From the NCBI RefSeq assembly GCF_009873495.1, contig NZ_CP046703.1:5422501-5486500 (forward strand): a DNA stretch of 64,000 nucleotides, in the 5' to 3' direction. The notes under the pieces are model-generated. The model made no database searches. It had not been told where the DNA came from and worked only from the letters and a program-made list of their open reading frames with translations. Positions 1 to 7,582 of the stretch are shown one piece after another (within the stretch, counting starts at the first letter, position 1; each line of letters begins with the position of its first letter). Origin of the DNA: Nostoc sp. ATCC 53789. Its GTDB lineage: Bacteria; Cyanobacteriota; Cyanobacteriia; Cyanobacteriales; Nostocaceae. A program made the translations under genes and the position numbers.

Positions 1-331
1 CATCTGCATCCATTTGCATTCCAGCGCCCGCAACTTGGACAAACGCTTTTGTAGTTGTTGTATTTCCTCCTAAAATTACTGGGATACCCACCATGCCTTC
101 ATTGCTCACTATCCCAACTTCCACCGTCGAACCATCTTCCATAATAGTGACTATAGAAACCACTGCGTTTTGGGGAAAATAGACCTCTGTGATGGGTTCT
201 CCTGGTTCGTAAATAACTTGCCGAGTGGGAAGTGAAACTAACTTCAGGTGCGGAACAAGACGCTCATAATCACTAGTTGGCAAAGCCGCTAGTAATCTAT
301 TTACTTGCGGCTTAAGAGTATTTTCACTCAC
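1..331 (-). CDS. Crp/Fnr-family regulator, 3'-truncated by window edge
   Basis: This is the N-terminal 110 codons of a third copy of the regulators found at 412-1158 and 1360-2085; the C-terminal part lies outside the window. Translation begins at a GTG at 331 (VSENTLKPQVNRLLAALP) and continues in frame to base 1. It gives the cyclic-nucleotide-binding-like beta-roll core seen in both neighbours, including VYFPQNAVVSIVTIMEDGS and VEVGIVSNEGMVGIPVILG. An ATG at 337 is followed by a stop within five codons, so GTG is the start. The DNA-binding half cannot be seen. It is probably a transcription regulator. The effector is unknown, because the residues that bind cAMP in E. coli Crp are not evident. 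Confidence 0.8.
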   Translation of the reverse strand, partial: MSENTLKPQVNRLLAALPTSDYERLVPHLKLVSLPTRQVIYEPGEPITEVYFPQNAVVSIVTIMEDGSTVEVGIVSNEGMVGIPVILGGNTTTTKAFVQVAGAGMQMDAD

Positions 332-389
332 TGAACATTAAAAGAGAAATTTCCTCAAAATACTTTAAATCAAGTTACTATTGCGAGTC

Positions 390-405
390 TGTTCGGTTTC
401 GCACA
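390..405. promoter_or_regulatory. imperfect palindrome upstream of the partial Crp-type gene
   Basis: TGTTCG-GTTT-CGCACA lies about 59 nt upstream of the GTG at 331. It matches, with one arm degraded, the perfect palindrome at 1315-1330 found in the previous intergenic gap. Both are preceded by AGTC and followed by an A-rich stretch. A Crp-type operator is an inference. Confidence 0.4.
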
Positions 406-411
406 CATAAC

Positions 412-1158
412 TCAAAAAATTTTTTTGGCTCGGTTACTGGGCAAAAAGCCCAGTAACCGAGCAAATTCGTTTTGTATGACTTGATGACACTCGCAGGAAG
501 TTGCTTCCAAATCTTCTCGGTTCAGAATGCTAATATGACCACGTTGGTAGCTGATCATTCCGGCTCGGCTGAGGGTGCTAGCCGCTACCGTCACGCCAGA
601 ACGACGTACACCTAGCATCTGGGAGATAAATTCGTGCGTGAGTGGAAAATCTTCTGATTCCAAACGGTCTGAGACTGTCAGTAGCCATCGGGCTAGCCGT
701 TCTTCTAGTGTATGAAGACGGTTGCAAGCCGCTCCTTGCGCTAGTTCAGAGTATACAGCTTGTACATAGCACAGCAGTAGCTTTTGAATAACTCCGCCTC
801 GATTGAACTCGTTTCTGAGTACATCTGCATTGATTTGCATAGCCGCGCCCGAAATCTGCACAAACGCTGTTGTGGTTGTGGTGTTGTCTCCTAAAATTAC
901 TGGGATACCCACCATGCCTTCATTGCTAACTATCCCAACTTCTGCCGTTGAGCCATCTTCCATAGTGGTGACTATAGAAACCACTGCCTTATCAGGAAAA
1001 TAGACCTGTGTAATCGGTTCGGCTGCTTCGTAAAGAATTTGCTGAACTGGAAGCTTAACTAGCTTTAGATGGGGAAGAAGACGCTCATAATCACTAGCTG
1101 GTAAGGCTGCAAGCAGCTTATTTGGTGGTTGCTGAAAAAGGTTTTTGTTTAATGACAT
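412..1158 (-). CDS. Crp/Fnr-family transcriptional regulator (paralog 2)
   Basis: This 248-residue protein has an N-terminal cNMP-binding-like fold (about residues 20-140, with FPDKAVVSIVTTMEDGST and GMVGIPVILGDN) and a C-terminal winged helix of the Crp type (about 150-225, with FISQMLGVRRSGVTVAASTL as recognition helix region). Start ATG 1158 has a good ribosome site (AAGGAG). It is closely similar to the adjacent 1360-2085 protein and to the partial gene at 1-331, so the three arose by tandem duplication. The C-terminus (FLPSNRAKKIF) differs from paralog 3 and is encoded by a perfect DNA hairpin. Such proteins are global regulators in the Crp/Fnr superfamily, but no target or ligand can be assigned here. 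Confidence 0.88.
   Translation of the reverse strand: MSLNKNLFQQPPNKLLAALPASDYERLLPHLKLVKLPVQQILYEAAEPITQVYFPDKAVVSIVTTMEDGSTAEVGIVSNEGMVGIPVILGDNTTTTTAFVQISGAAMQINADVLRNEFNRGGVIQKLLLCYVQAVYSELAQGAACNRLHTLEERLARWLLTVSDRLESEDFPLTHEFISQMLGVRRSGVTVAASTLSRAGMISYQRGHISILNREDLEATSCECHQVIQNEFARLLGFLPSNRAKKIF
428..462 (-). terminator. hairpin inside the 3' end of the paralog-2 coding sequence
   Basis: A perfect 15-bp stem (428-442 with 448-462, loop AAAAA on the plus strand) ends 16 nt before the stop codon at 412. On the minus strand it is followed by an A-run and then a T-run. It looks like an intrinsic terminator that overlaps the last codons. Confidence 0.5.
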
Positions 1159-1235
1159 TAGAAGTCACTCTCCTTAAGGTAGGTGACTTTAGAAAAGTCA
1201 ACTCAGGGCACAAGGAAAGAATTTAAGGATCTGAT

Positions 1236-1256
1236 CCTAATGTCAAAAGGTGTATT
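1236..1256 (-). promoter_or_regulatory. conserved promoter block of Crp-type paralog 2
   Basis: The block (plus-strand core CTAATGTCAAAAG) is repeated almost exactly at 2158-2178 in front of paralog 3. It lies about 78 nt upstream of the start here and about 73 nt there. Conservation at matching distance suggests a promoter or operator duplicated with the gene. Confidence 0.45.
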
Positions 1257-1298
1257 CTCTAAAGGAACATGGGCACAATCTAAAAAATCTTAAATGAA

Positions 1299-1330
1299 CA
1301 CACTTGTGTGAGTCTGTGCGTTTTCGCACA
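1299..1330. promoter_or_regulatory. two adjacent palindromes between Crp-type genes
   Basis: CACAC-TT-GTGTG (1299-1310) is followed after AGTC by TGTGCG-TTTT-CGCACA (1315-1330), both perfect. The second resembles the TGTG-N-CACA architecture of Crp-type sites, but with a 4-nt centre. They lie about 150 nt upstream of the paralog-2 start and just downstream of paralog 3. Autoregulation is an inference. Confidence 0.4.
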
Positions 1331-1359
1331 TAGAAGCTAAAAAAAATTATTTTTGCCGT

Positions 1360-2085
1360 TTATTTAAGCTTATTGCCCAATAAACGGATATATTCATCTT
1401 CTATAATCTGATAACATTCGCACGAGGTTTTTTCTAAAGCTTCTCGATTCAGGATGTTAATCTGACCACGGTGGTAGGTGATCATTCCGGCTTCACTCAA
1501 GATGTTAGCTGCTTCGGTGACACCAGCGCGACGTACACCCAGCATCTGCGAGATAAATTCTTGCGTAAGCGGGAATTCATCTGATTCCAGGCGATCGGAA
1601 ACTGTTAGCAACCATCGAGCCAGCCGCCCCTCTAGCTTATGAAGACGGTTGCACGCAGATCCTTGTGCTATTTGAGTATATACACCTTGCACGTAGCGTA
1701 GCAGCACGCTTTGGAGAGCTGTACCCCGATTGAACTCGCTTCTTAGTATATCTGCATCCATCTGCATAGCACTGTCTGGAATCTGCACAAATGCGGTTGT
1801 GGTTGTGATGTTATCTCCTAAAATTACGGGCATACCTACCATGCCTTCATTACTTACTAAACCAACTTCCACAGTTGAGCCATCTTCCATTGTGGTAATT
1901 ATAGAAACCACTGCCTTATTGGGAAAATAGACCTCTGTGATGGGTTCTCCAGGTTCGTAAAGTACTTGCCGATTTGAGAGCTTAACCAGCTTCAGATGGG
2001 GAACAAGACGCTCATAATCACTGAACGGCAGAACTGCCAGCAAATTATTTGCTGGTTGATCAAAGGTATTTTTATCTAATGACAT
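1360..2085 (-). CDS. Crp/Fnr-family transcriptional regulator (paralog 3)
   Basis: This is a 241-residue regulator with the same architecture as its neighbour: an N-terminal effector-binding beta-roll (FPNKAVVSIITTMEDGST, GMVGMPVILGDN), a connecting helix and a C-terminal Crp-type winged helix (FISQMLGVRRAGVTEAANIL). The reading frame is open back to 2148. The ATG at 2085 is preferred because AGGAGA lies about nine bases upstream, because the protein then aligns with paralog 2 from residue 1 (MSLDKNTFDQP against MSLNKNLFQQP), and because the shared promoter block then falls at the same distance in both genes. It probably controls transcription from nearby or distant promoters. No ligand can be named. 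Confidence 0.87.
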   Translation of the reverse strand: MSLDKNTFDQPANNLLAVLPFSDYERLVPHLKLVKLSNRQVLYEPGEPITEVYFPNKAVVSIITTMEDGSTVEVGLVSNEGMVGMPVILGDNITTTTAFVQIPDSAMQMDADILRSEFNRGTALQSVLLRYVQGVYTQIAQGSACNRLHKLEGRLARWLLTVSDRLESDEFPLTQEFISQMLGVRRAGVTEAANILSEAGMITYHRGQINILNREALEKTSCECYQIIEDEYIRLLGNKLK

Positions 2086-2157
2086 TGGGATTCTCCTGAA
2101 TCTAGCAGTCTCTAGAAAAGGCAACTTGCGGCATAAGGAGAAAATCAAGAGTCTAAC

Positions 2158-2178
2158 CCTAATGTCAAAAGATGTATT
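2158..2178 (-). promoter_or_regulatory. conserved promoter block of Crp-type paralog 3
   Basis: This is the second copy of the block at 1236-1256, with one substitution in the core (CAAAAGA against CAAAAGG). It lies 73 nt upstream of the ATG at 2085. Confidence 0.45.
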
Positions 2179-3128
2179 TTTCTGAAAAACTTATAATAGA
2201 AAATTGAGATTTTTATACTTATATCTATAATATAACATAACTAAATTAGTTATTCATAGTAAAAAAAAATCTAGATTATAAATCAAAAAACTTGGAATAG
2301 ATGTATGAGGCATCTATCTAAAGACTGAATAAATAATACAAATTAATAGCAAATGATTAGCTACATACTACTGCAACAAACTATATTTCTCTTGCTATAT
2401 ACTGGCTTTAGCGAAGTTAATAGGAAGTATAAAAAAATCAGTAGGTGGGTTTAAAGCTAAGGAATCCCAACAATTGAAATTGGAAAATTTCACAGGAATT
2501 GCAGTTGCGATCGCAGAATTAAGTCAAATTACGTTTACTCATCATATAGACACGAGCATCTTTGTCAGCGATCGCAGCAAAAAATCCTTGGTTGCACAAG
2601 TCCTTGCAACCCTAAGTCTTTGTCGTTGCGATCGGATATTGTGACCTTTCCCGATAGACTCGGTATATTTTGATTGTTCACGAAAATAATATACTTTTTC
2701 AGAAGCATATTAATATGAACATTTATTAAGACTTAATTCCAGAATAATCTTAAGATTTTTGGTATACTACGGTAGATTAACTGATTTATCGTAGTATATG
2801 CTTGGGCTGAAACAGTCTATTCCACAAAAACCCAATAAAAGCAAGTACTTTGTACTACAATTTTAGATTTTTATGACTCCACAAACTAGCTTACTTATCG
2901 GATTACTTTATGCAACAATAAGCAACTTCATTCATTAAATACGATTTAACTATCTATTTTTAGTAGTTTCAGTAAAATAATATTTTGCTGAAAAATTTAT
3001 ATTGGCTTAGTGCCAAACTAAGTTTTGTTTGAAGCTAAGTTAATTAAAAATAATAACGTACTTGACAAAATGTAAAATCTCCAACAAAAATATCACTGTT
3101 AAATCAAACAGAATAACAACACGAAAAC
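2179..3128. other. 950-bp AT-rich intergenic region
   Basis: No convincing coding region or RNA gene is visible. It holds a small hairpin (GGTTGCA 2590-2596 with TGCAACC 2605-2611) and a 9-bp perfect inverted repeat, TATACTACG (2763-2771) with CGTAGTATA (2790-2798), separated by 18 nt. The latter is a possible operator. The promoters of the divergent genes on both sides must lie here. Confidence 0.5.
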
Positions 3129-4166
3129 ATGAAGTATAACCAACTTGGCAAGAGCGACTTAAAAGTTTCTGAGATTTGTTTGGGCACTATGACTTATGGA
3201 CAGCAAAATACTATTGAAGAAGCCCATGCTCAGTTAGATTATTCTATTGCTCAAGGAGTAAACTTTATTGATGCTGCGGAGATGTACCCAGTTCCAACAA
3301 GTGCCGAAACTTATGGATTAACTGAAACTTATATTGGGGAATGGTTAAAACGCCAACAAAGAGAACAACTGATTATAGCGACTAAGATTGCTGGCCCTGG
3401 ACGTGGCTTTAAATGGTTACGTAATGGAGCCAAAGCAATTGATCGTGATAATATCAAACAAGCTGTAGATGATAGTTTAAAAAGATTACAAACTGATTAT
3501 ATTGATCTCTACCAAATCCACTGGCCAGATCGCTACGTGCCAAGATTTGGGCAAACGGTATTCGATCCGACTCAAGTGGGAGAAACAGTTCCTATCGCTG
3601 AACAGCTAGCAGTTTTTGCCGATGTCATTAAGGCAGGAAAAATTCGCTATATCGGTTTAAGTAACGAAACTCCTTGGGGAGTAGCACAGTTTAGTAACGC
3701 TGCTAAACAATTAGGATTACCCAAAGTTGTCTCTATTCAAAATGCTTACAACTTACTAAATCGAGTATTTGATGGAGCCTTAGCAGAAGCAGTTTATTAC
3801 GAAGAAATTGGATTACTAGCTTATAGTCCTTTGGCTTTTGGTTTATTGACTGGTAAATACCTGAATGGCAAACCAGAAAAAGCAAGATTCAGTTTATTTG
3901 AAAATTTTGGTCAACGCTACTTAAAACCAAAAGTTAGTGAAGCAGTAGCAGCTTACATAGATATTGCCAAGCGCTATCAAATAAGTCCAGTACATTTGGC
4001 TTTGGCATTCGTGCGGAGTCGTTGGTTTGTCCCTAGCACAATTATTGGTGCTACGACACTAGAACAACTCAAAGAGAATTTGGAAAGTGTAGATGTAGTT
4101 CTCAGTAAAGACATTTTGGAAGAGTTGGATATAGTTCATGCTCAGTCTCCAAACCCAGCACCATAA
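3129..4166 (+). CDS. aldo/keto reductase (Tas-like)
   Basis: This 345-residue TIM-barrel oxidoreductase should reduce aldehydes or ketones with NADPH in the cytoplasm. The four catalytic residues of the aldo/keto reductase family can be placed: Asp48 and Tyr53 (FIDAAEMYP), Lys86 (IIATKI) and His131 (YQIHWPD). The N-terminal MKYNQLGKSDLKVSEICLGT and the PVPTSAETYG insert are typical of the Tas/YghZ branch. The C-terminal SRWFVPSTIIGATTLEQLKENL is the usual cofactor-binding tail. Length is normal for the family. It starts after a long AT-rich region and is followed 104 bp later by an arylsulfotransferase-like gene on the same strand. The physiological substrate cannot be deduced. Confidence 0.9.
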   Translation: MKYNQLGKSDLKVSEICLGTMTYGQQNTIEEAHAQLDYSIAQGVNFIDAAEMYPVPTSAETYGLTETYIGEWLKRQQREQLIIATKIAGPGRGFKWLRNGAKAIDRDNIKQAVDDSLKRLQTDYIDLYQIHWPDRYVPRFGQTVFDPTQVGETVPIAEQLAVFADVIKAGKIRYIGLSNETPWGVAQFSNAAKQLGLPKVVSIQNAYNLLNRVFDGALAEAVYYEEIGLLAYSPLAFGLLTGKYLNGKPEKARFSLFENFGQRYLKPKVSEAVAAYIDIAKRYQISPVHLALAFVRSRWFVPSTIIGATTLEQLKENLESVDVVLSKDILEELDIVHAQSPNPAP

Positions 4167-4269
4167 AAGTGCTGAGTAGTGAGTCCGAATTGTTCAGAAA
4201 CGAGTAGAGGTAAGCGATGTATTCTGTCCTAATTCTTAGATTCACACCTAGATATTTAGTAGGTAAAAT

Positions 4270-5397
4270 ATGACTTTTACAGCAACATTAATTGACCAGA
4301 ATACTATTCGTCGTCGAGGTACTGGTTTAAGAGCTTACAATCCCGAAAAAGTATTTAAAGGATACACACTTTTCACGCCTCTGACAGGTCAAGGTGAAGT
4401 CTATCTTTTGAACTTAGAAGGAGAAGTAGTACACCAGTGGAATCTGCCATATCCACCAGGGTTATATGGTTATCTCTTACCTAATGGCAACCTTTTTTAT
4501 AACGGTAAGACTCCACCAGAAGAACCACTACGTTTTGCTTTGTGGGCTGCTTTTAAAAGTGGTGTTGTTTTAGAGGCAGATCCCAAAGGAAATATTATTT
4601 GGGAATATAAGCATCCAGATCATCATCACGATGGGCGCAGACTAGCTAATGGCAACACAATTATACTCGCCATTGAAAAGATACCTCAGTCTTTGGTTCC
4701 CAAAATCAAAGGCGGCGTAGCAGGTACAGAACCAGATGGGAATATCTATGCGGATGTGCTTTATGAAGTGACTCCAGGAGGGGAAATTGTTTGGACTTGG
4801 CACGCCCACGAACACCTCGATCCAGATAAATTTACCATTACGCCCCAGGATCATCGACATGAATGGACTCATGGAAATACTGTGGGAGAACTCGCTGATG
4901 GCAACATTATAGTCAGCTTTCGTAATATATCCACAGTTGTCATTATCGATCGCAAAACCGGAGAAATTATTTGGACGTTGGGTGATGACGTGCTAGCACA
5001 GCAGCACTTTCCGAACGAGCTAGCTAACGGTAATATCCTGATTTTCGACAATGGCGCACATCGCCGTAACGTCGCTCTCAATTTCTCCCGTGTGATTGAG
5101 GTAAACCGTCAAACGAAAGAGATAGTTTGGGAATATACCGATAACCCGCCTCAAAATTTCTTCAGTGCATACATATCAGGAGCGCAACGTTTAGCGAATG
5201 GCAATACCTTGATTACAGAAGGTGCTTACGGCCGGATATTCGAGGTGACAGTTGCAGGAGAGATTGTTTGGGAATACATCAACCCCTACTTTGCAACTCG
5301 GAATATTCCAGGTGAGAAATCGCCGGTCACTCGTGGGGAGCAGAATACAGTCTTCCGCGCCTTCCGTTATGCACCTGAAGAAGTGCCTTGGCTTTAG
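4270..5397 (+). CDS. arylsulfotransferase (ASST)-like beta-propeller protein
   Basis: The 375-residue product has repeated blades of the form G-x-I-(V/I)-W-x-Y/W followed by NGN (ADPKGNIIWEYKHPDHHHDG, GEIVWTWHAHEHLD, GEIIWTLGDD, KEIVWEYTDNPPQN, GEIVWEYINPYF). This is the pattern of arylsulfotransferase-type six-bladed propellers. Several His residues (HHHDG, HAHEH, DHRHEWTH) occupy loops where such enzymes carry active-site histidines. No signal peptide is visible, whereas classical ASST enzymes are periplasmic, so a cytoplasmic paralog with a different substrate is possible. It lies 104 bp after the aldo/keto reductase and could share its transcript. Confidence 0.72.
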   Translation: MTFTATLIDQNTIRRRGTGLRAYNPEKVFKGYTLFTPLTGQGEVYLLNLEGEVVHQWNLPYPPGLYGYLLPNGNLFYNGKTPPEEPLRFALWAAFKSGVVLEADPKGNIIWEYKHPDHHHDGRRLANGNTIILAIEKIPQSLVPKIKGGVAGTEPDGNIYADVLYEVTPGGEIVWTWHAHEHLDPDKFTITPQDHRHEWTHGNTVGELADGNIIVSFRNISTVVIIDRKTGEIIWTLGDDVLAQQHFPNELANGNILIFDNGAHRRNVALNFSRVIEVNRQTKEIVWEYTDNPPQNFFSAYISGAQRLANGNTLITEGAYGRIFEVTVAGEIVWEYINPYFATRNIPGEKSPVTRGEQNTVFRAFRYAPEEVPWL

Positions 5398-5426
5398 TAG
5401 TTTGTCAAGCTAATAAAAGCCTGGTA

Positions 5427-5478
5427 CGTAGTAAGCACTGAAGTGCTTAGAAAATTAAGGACTAAAGTCCTTACTACG
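5427..5478. repeat. nested palindromic intergenic repeat
   Basis: CGTAGTAAG (5427-5435) pairs with CTTACTACG (5470-5478). Inside are two smaller palindromes, AGCACTGAAGTGCT (5434-5447) and AAGGACTAAAGTCCTT (5457-5472). This looks like one of the short dispersed palindromic repeats common in Nostoc genomes. Confidence 0.6.
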
Positions 5479-5637
5479 AACTTCTCATATTAAAAGTTTG
5501 GTTAGTGTCGAGAATTTTTCACGCTTCATGCGCCTCAAAGGGGCTTCAGGACACTAACAATTGAAGATTTGGGATTTTGGATTCAAATTCAATTCCCAAT
5601 GCCGATTAACAAGTCCTATTTACCAAGGTACTTAAAC

Positions 5638-6309
5638 ATGGCCCAAATCAAAGTATACAGTGCAGTTGTTTGTCCTTATGCTCACCGTACCCGTTTGGTA
5701 CTCCAAGAGAAGGGCATTGACTTCGATTTGATTGAGATTGATTTGCAGAACAAGCCTGAAGGGTTTACCAAAGTTTCCCCCTATGGTAAAGTACCTGCAC
5801 TAACTCATGGCGATAACCGAGTTTGGGAATCAGCAGTAATTAACGAGTATCTCGATGAGGTATTTCCCAATCCACCACTGTTACCTAGCAATCCTGCTGC
5901 TAGGGCGCAGGCTCGTATCTGGATCGATTTTGCTAACACCAGATTCGTCCCCGCTTTTTCTACCCTACTGCGGAGTTCAGATCCGCAAAAACAAGAAGAA
6001 GCTAAACAGGAACTATACAAACACCTGGAATTCGTTGAAAACGAAGGTTTGGCAAAGCTTTCTGGGGAAGGTCCTTACTGGTTTGGTGAATCTATCAGTT
6101 TGGTCGATTTCACCTATTTCCCCTGGTTTGAGCGCTGGGCTGCACTAAAGCAGTATCGTGGTTTTGGGATACCAGAAGAGTTTACCCGTGTACGCCAGTG
6201 GAAACATGCTTTGAAAGAGCGTGAATCTGTGAAAGCGATCGCAAACTCTAAGGAATTCTACATAGAGCGATATGCTAAATTCGCTGCGCCTACTCTCGCT
6301 GCTGTTTAA
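5638..6309 (+). CDS. glutathione S-transferase family protein
   Basis: This 223-residue protein has an N-terminal thioredoxin-like domain with a CPYAHR active site (Cys12), the cis-proline region KVPAL and ESAVINEYL for glutathione binding, then an all-helical C-terminal domain. A catalytic Cys followed by Pro-Tyr is the pattern of omega/DHAR-type transferases, which do thiol transfer or dehydroascorbate reduction rather than classical conjugation. The frame is open from 5569, but those extra 23 codons come from a repeat-like leader. The ATG at 5638 has AAGG upstream and aligns with the family start. It is convergent with the dehydrogenase gene across a strong hairpin. Confidence 0.88.
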   Translation: MAQIKVYSAVVCPYAHRTRLVLQEKGIDFDLIEIDLQNKPEGFTKVSPYGKVPALTHGDNRVWESAVINEYLDEVFPNPPLLPSNPAARAQARIWIDFANTRFVPAFSTLLRSSDPQKQEEAKQELYKHLEFVENEGLAKLSGEGPYWFGESISLVDFTYFPWFERWAALKQYRGFGIPEEFTRVRQWKHALKERESVKAIANSKEFYIERYAKFAAPTLAAV

Positions 6310-6323
6310 ACGTAATTAATAAT

Positions 6324-6362
6324 TATGTTTCAAGTGGGGTTTAAATTCCCACTTGAAACATA
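6324..6362. terminator. bidirectional terminator hairpin
   Basis: A perfect 15-bp stem (6324-6338 with 6348-6362) and 9-nt loop sits in the 71-bp gap between two convergent genes. Confidence 0.75.
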
Positions 6363-6380
6363 GAATTGAACTCTTTACAA

Positions 6381-7394
6381 TTACGAATTACGAATTACGA
6401 CTTTCCCAAAATGAGCCGCACTTTTGAGATAACTGTAAGCTTCTCGTGCCTCAGTGAATGGAAAAACTCGATCAATAATTGGTTTAATTTGATGCTGTTG
6501 CATCGCCTGATTCATCGCCTCAAATATTTCCCGACTGCCGACATAAATGCCCTGAACTGTTAAACTCTTAAAAAGTATTGGCATGGGGTCAATTTCACTT
6601 CCTCTTCCTGACAATACGCCAATCAAACTAATCCGTCCCCCAATACGGACTGCTTGTAATGATTTTGGCAGAGTCCCTGCACCACCTACTTCTATTACAT
6701 GATCTACACCTGTGCGATTAGTTAATTGATAAACTTGCTTTTCCCAATCTGGTGTTGTTTTGTAGTTGATTGTCTCGTCAGCACCAAGCTGTTTAGCTCG
6801 TGCTAATTTATCATCACTGCTGGAAGTAATAATTACTCTAGCACCATGTATCTTGGCAAACTGGAGAGCAAAAATCGAAACTCCCCCAGTACCGAGTAAT
6901 AAAACACTATCACCTGCGCCAATATTGCCTTTTGTCACCAGTCCATGCCAAGCTGTGACTGCTGCACAGGGTAAAGTTGCCCCTTCAATGTAGGATAGAT
7001 AGTCTGGTAATATCACTAACCCATCTTGGTGTAATACGACATATTCAGCTAGCATTCCATCGATGCCGCCTCCGAGATCGGATTTCATTTTCTCTTTGGT
7101 TAAAGAGCCATAAATCCAGTCTTGGAAGAAAATACCAGCGACGCGATCGCCTATTTTTACCCGTGTCACACCTTCGCCTACCGCCACGACTTCCCCCGCA
7201 CCGTCAGATAGGGGAATTAACGGATACTTCTGTCCAGCACCGTAAGCACCCTCAGCGACGAGCAAATCGCGGTAATTTAGGGATGTTGCTTTGACTTGGA
7301 TGAGAACTTGTCCCGCAGTTGGTTTTGGTTCAGGGCGATCGACTAATGCGATCGCATCAATCCCGCCGTTGCTTTGAATTTCGTAAGCTTTCAT
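6381..7394 (-). CDS. NAD(P)-dependent MDR-family dehydrogenase / quinone oxidoreductase-like
   Basis: This 337-residue medium-chain dehydrogenase has an N-terminal GroES-like domain (about 1-130) and a Rossmann fold with LLLGTGGVSIFALQFA as the dinucleotide-binding loop. The usual zinc-binding Cys of alcohol dehydrogenases is absent. The equivalent region reads SLNYRDLLVAEG, as in zinc-independent quinone oxidoreductases, and no four-Cys structural zinc loop is seen. It probably reduces quinones or activated alkenes/aldehydes with NADPH. The start has no clear ribosome site. A 13-bp hairpin followed by TTTTT ends only a few bases upstream, so expression may be limited by that structure. Confidence 0.85.
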   Translation of the reverse strand: MKAYEIQSNGGIDAIALVDRPEPKPTAGQVLIQVKATSLNYRDLLVAEGAYGAGQKYPLIPLSDGAGEVVAVGEGVTRVKIGDRVAGIFFQDWIYGSLTKEKMKSDLGGGIDGMLAEYVVLHQDGLVILPDYLSYIEGATLPCAAVTAWHGLVTKGNIGAGDSVLLLGTGGVSIFALQFAKIHGARVIITSSSDDKLARAKQLGADETINYKTTPDWEKQVYQLTNRTGVDHVIEVGGAGTLPKSLQAVRIGGRISLIGVLSGRGSEIDPMPILFKSLTVQGIYVGSREIFEAMNQAMQQHQIKPIIDRVFPFTEAREAYSYLKSAAHFGKVVIRNS

Positions 7395-7400
7395 ACAAAA

Positions 7401-7433
7401 AGCAGTGGTTTAATGTCATATTAAACCACTGCT
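7401..7433 (-). terminator. intrinsic-terminator-like hairpin abutting the dehydrogenase start
   Basis: AGCAGTGGTTTAA (7401-7413) pairs perfectly with TTAAACCACTGCT (7421-7433). On the minus strand the stem is followed by TTTTTG and then the ATG at 7394. It may terminate the nrdJ transcript or act as an attenuator for the dehydrogenase. Confidence 0.6.
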
Positions 7434-7449
7434 GTTTATTGTAATAAAT

Positions 7450-7542
7450 TAGGACTTACGCACAATATTTCTCAAACTCTCATTTCTCTGTATCCTCTGC
7501 GTCTCTGTGGTTCGTTATTCCGTAACTCGTGCTTAAGTCCTA
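7450..7542. repeat. 93-bp MITE-like repeat with 14-bp imperfect ends
   Basis: TAGGACTTACGCAC (7450-7463) is inverted as GTGCTTAAGTCCTA (7529-7542) with one mismatch. Inside is the CTCTGCGTCTCTGTGG repeat motif, related in style to those at 13411-13443 and 13641-13680. Confidence 0.55.
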
Positions 7543-7582
7543 TAAATAAACAGTGCCTACCCTAAATTGATGTTATTTCGCC

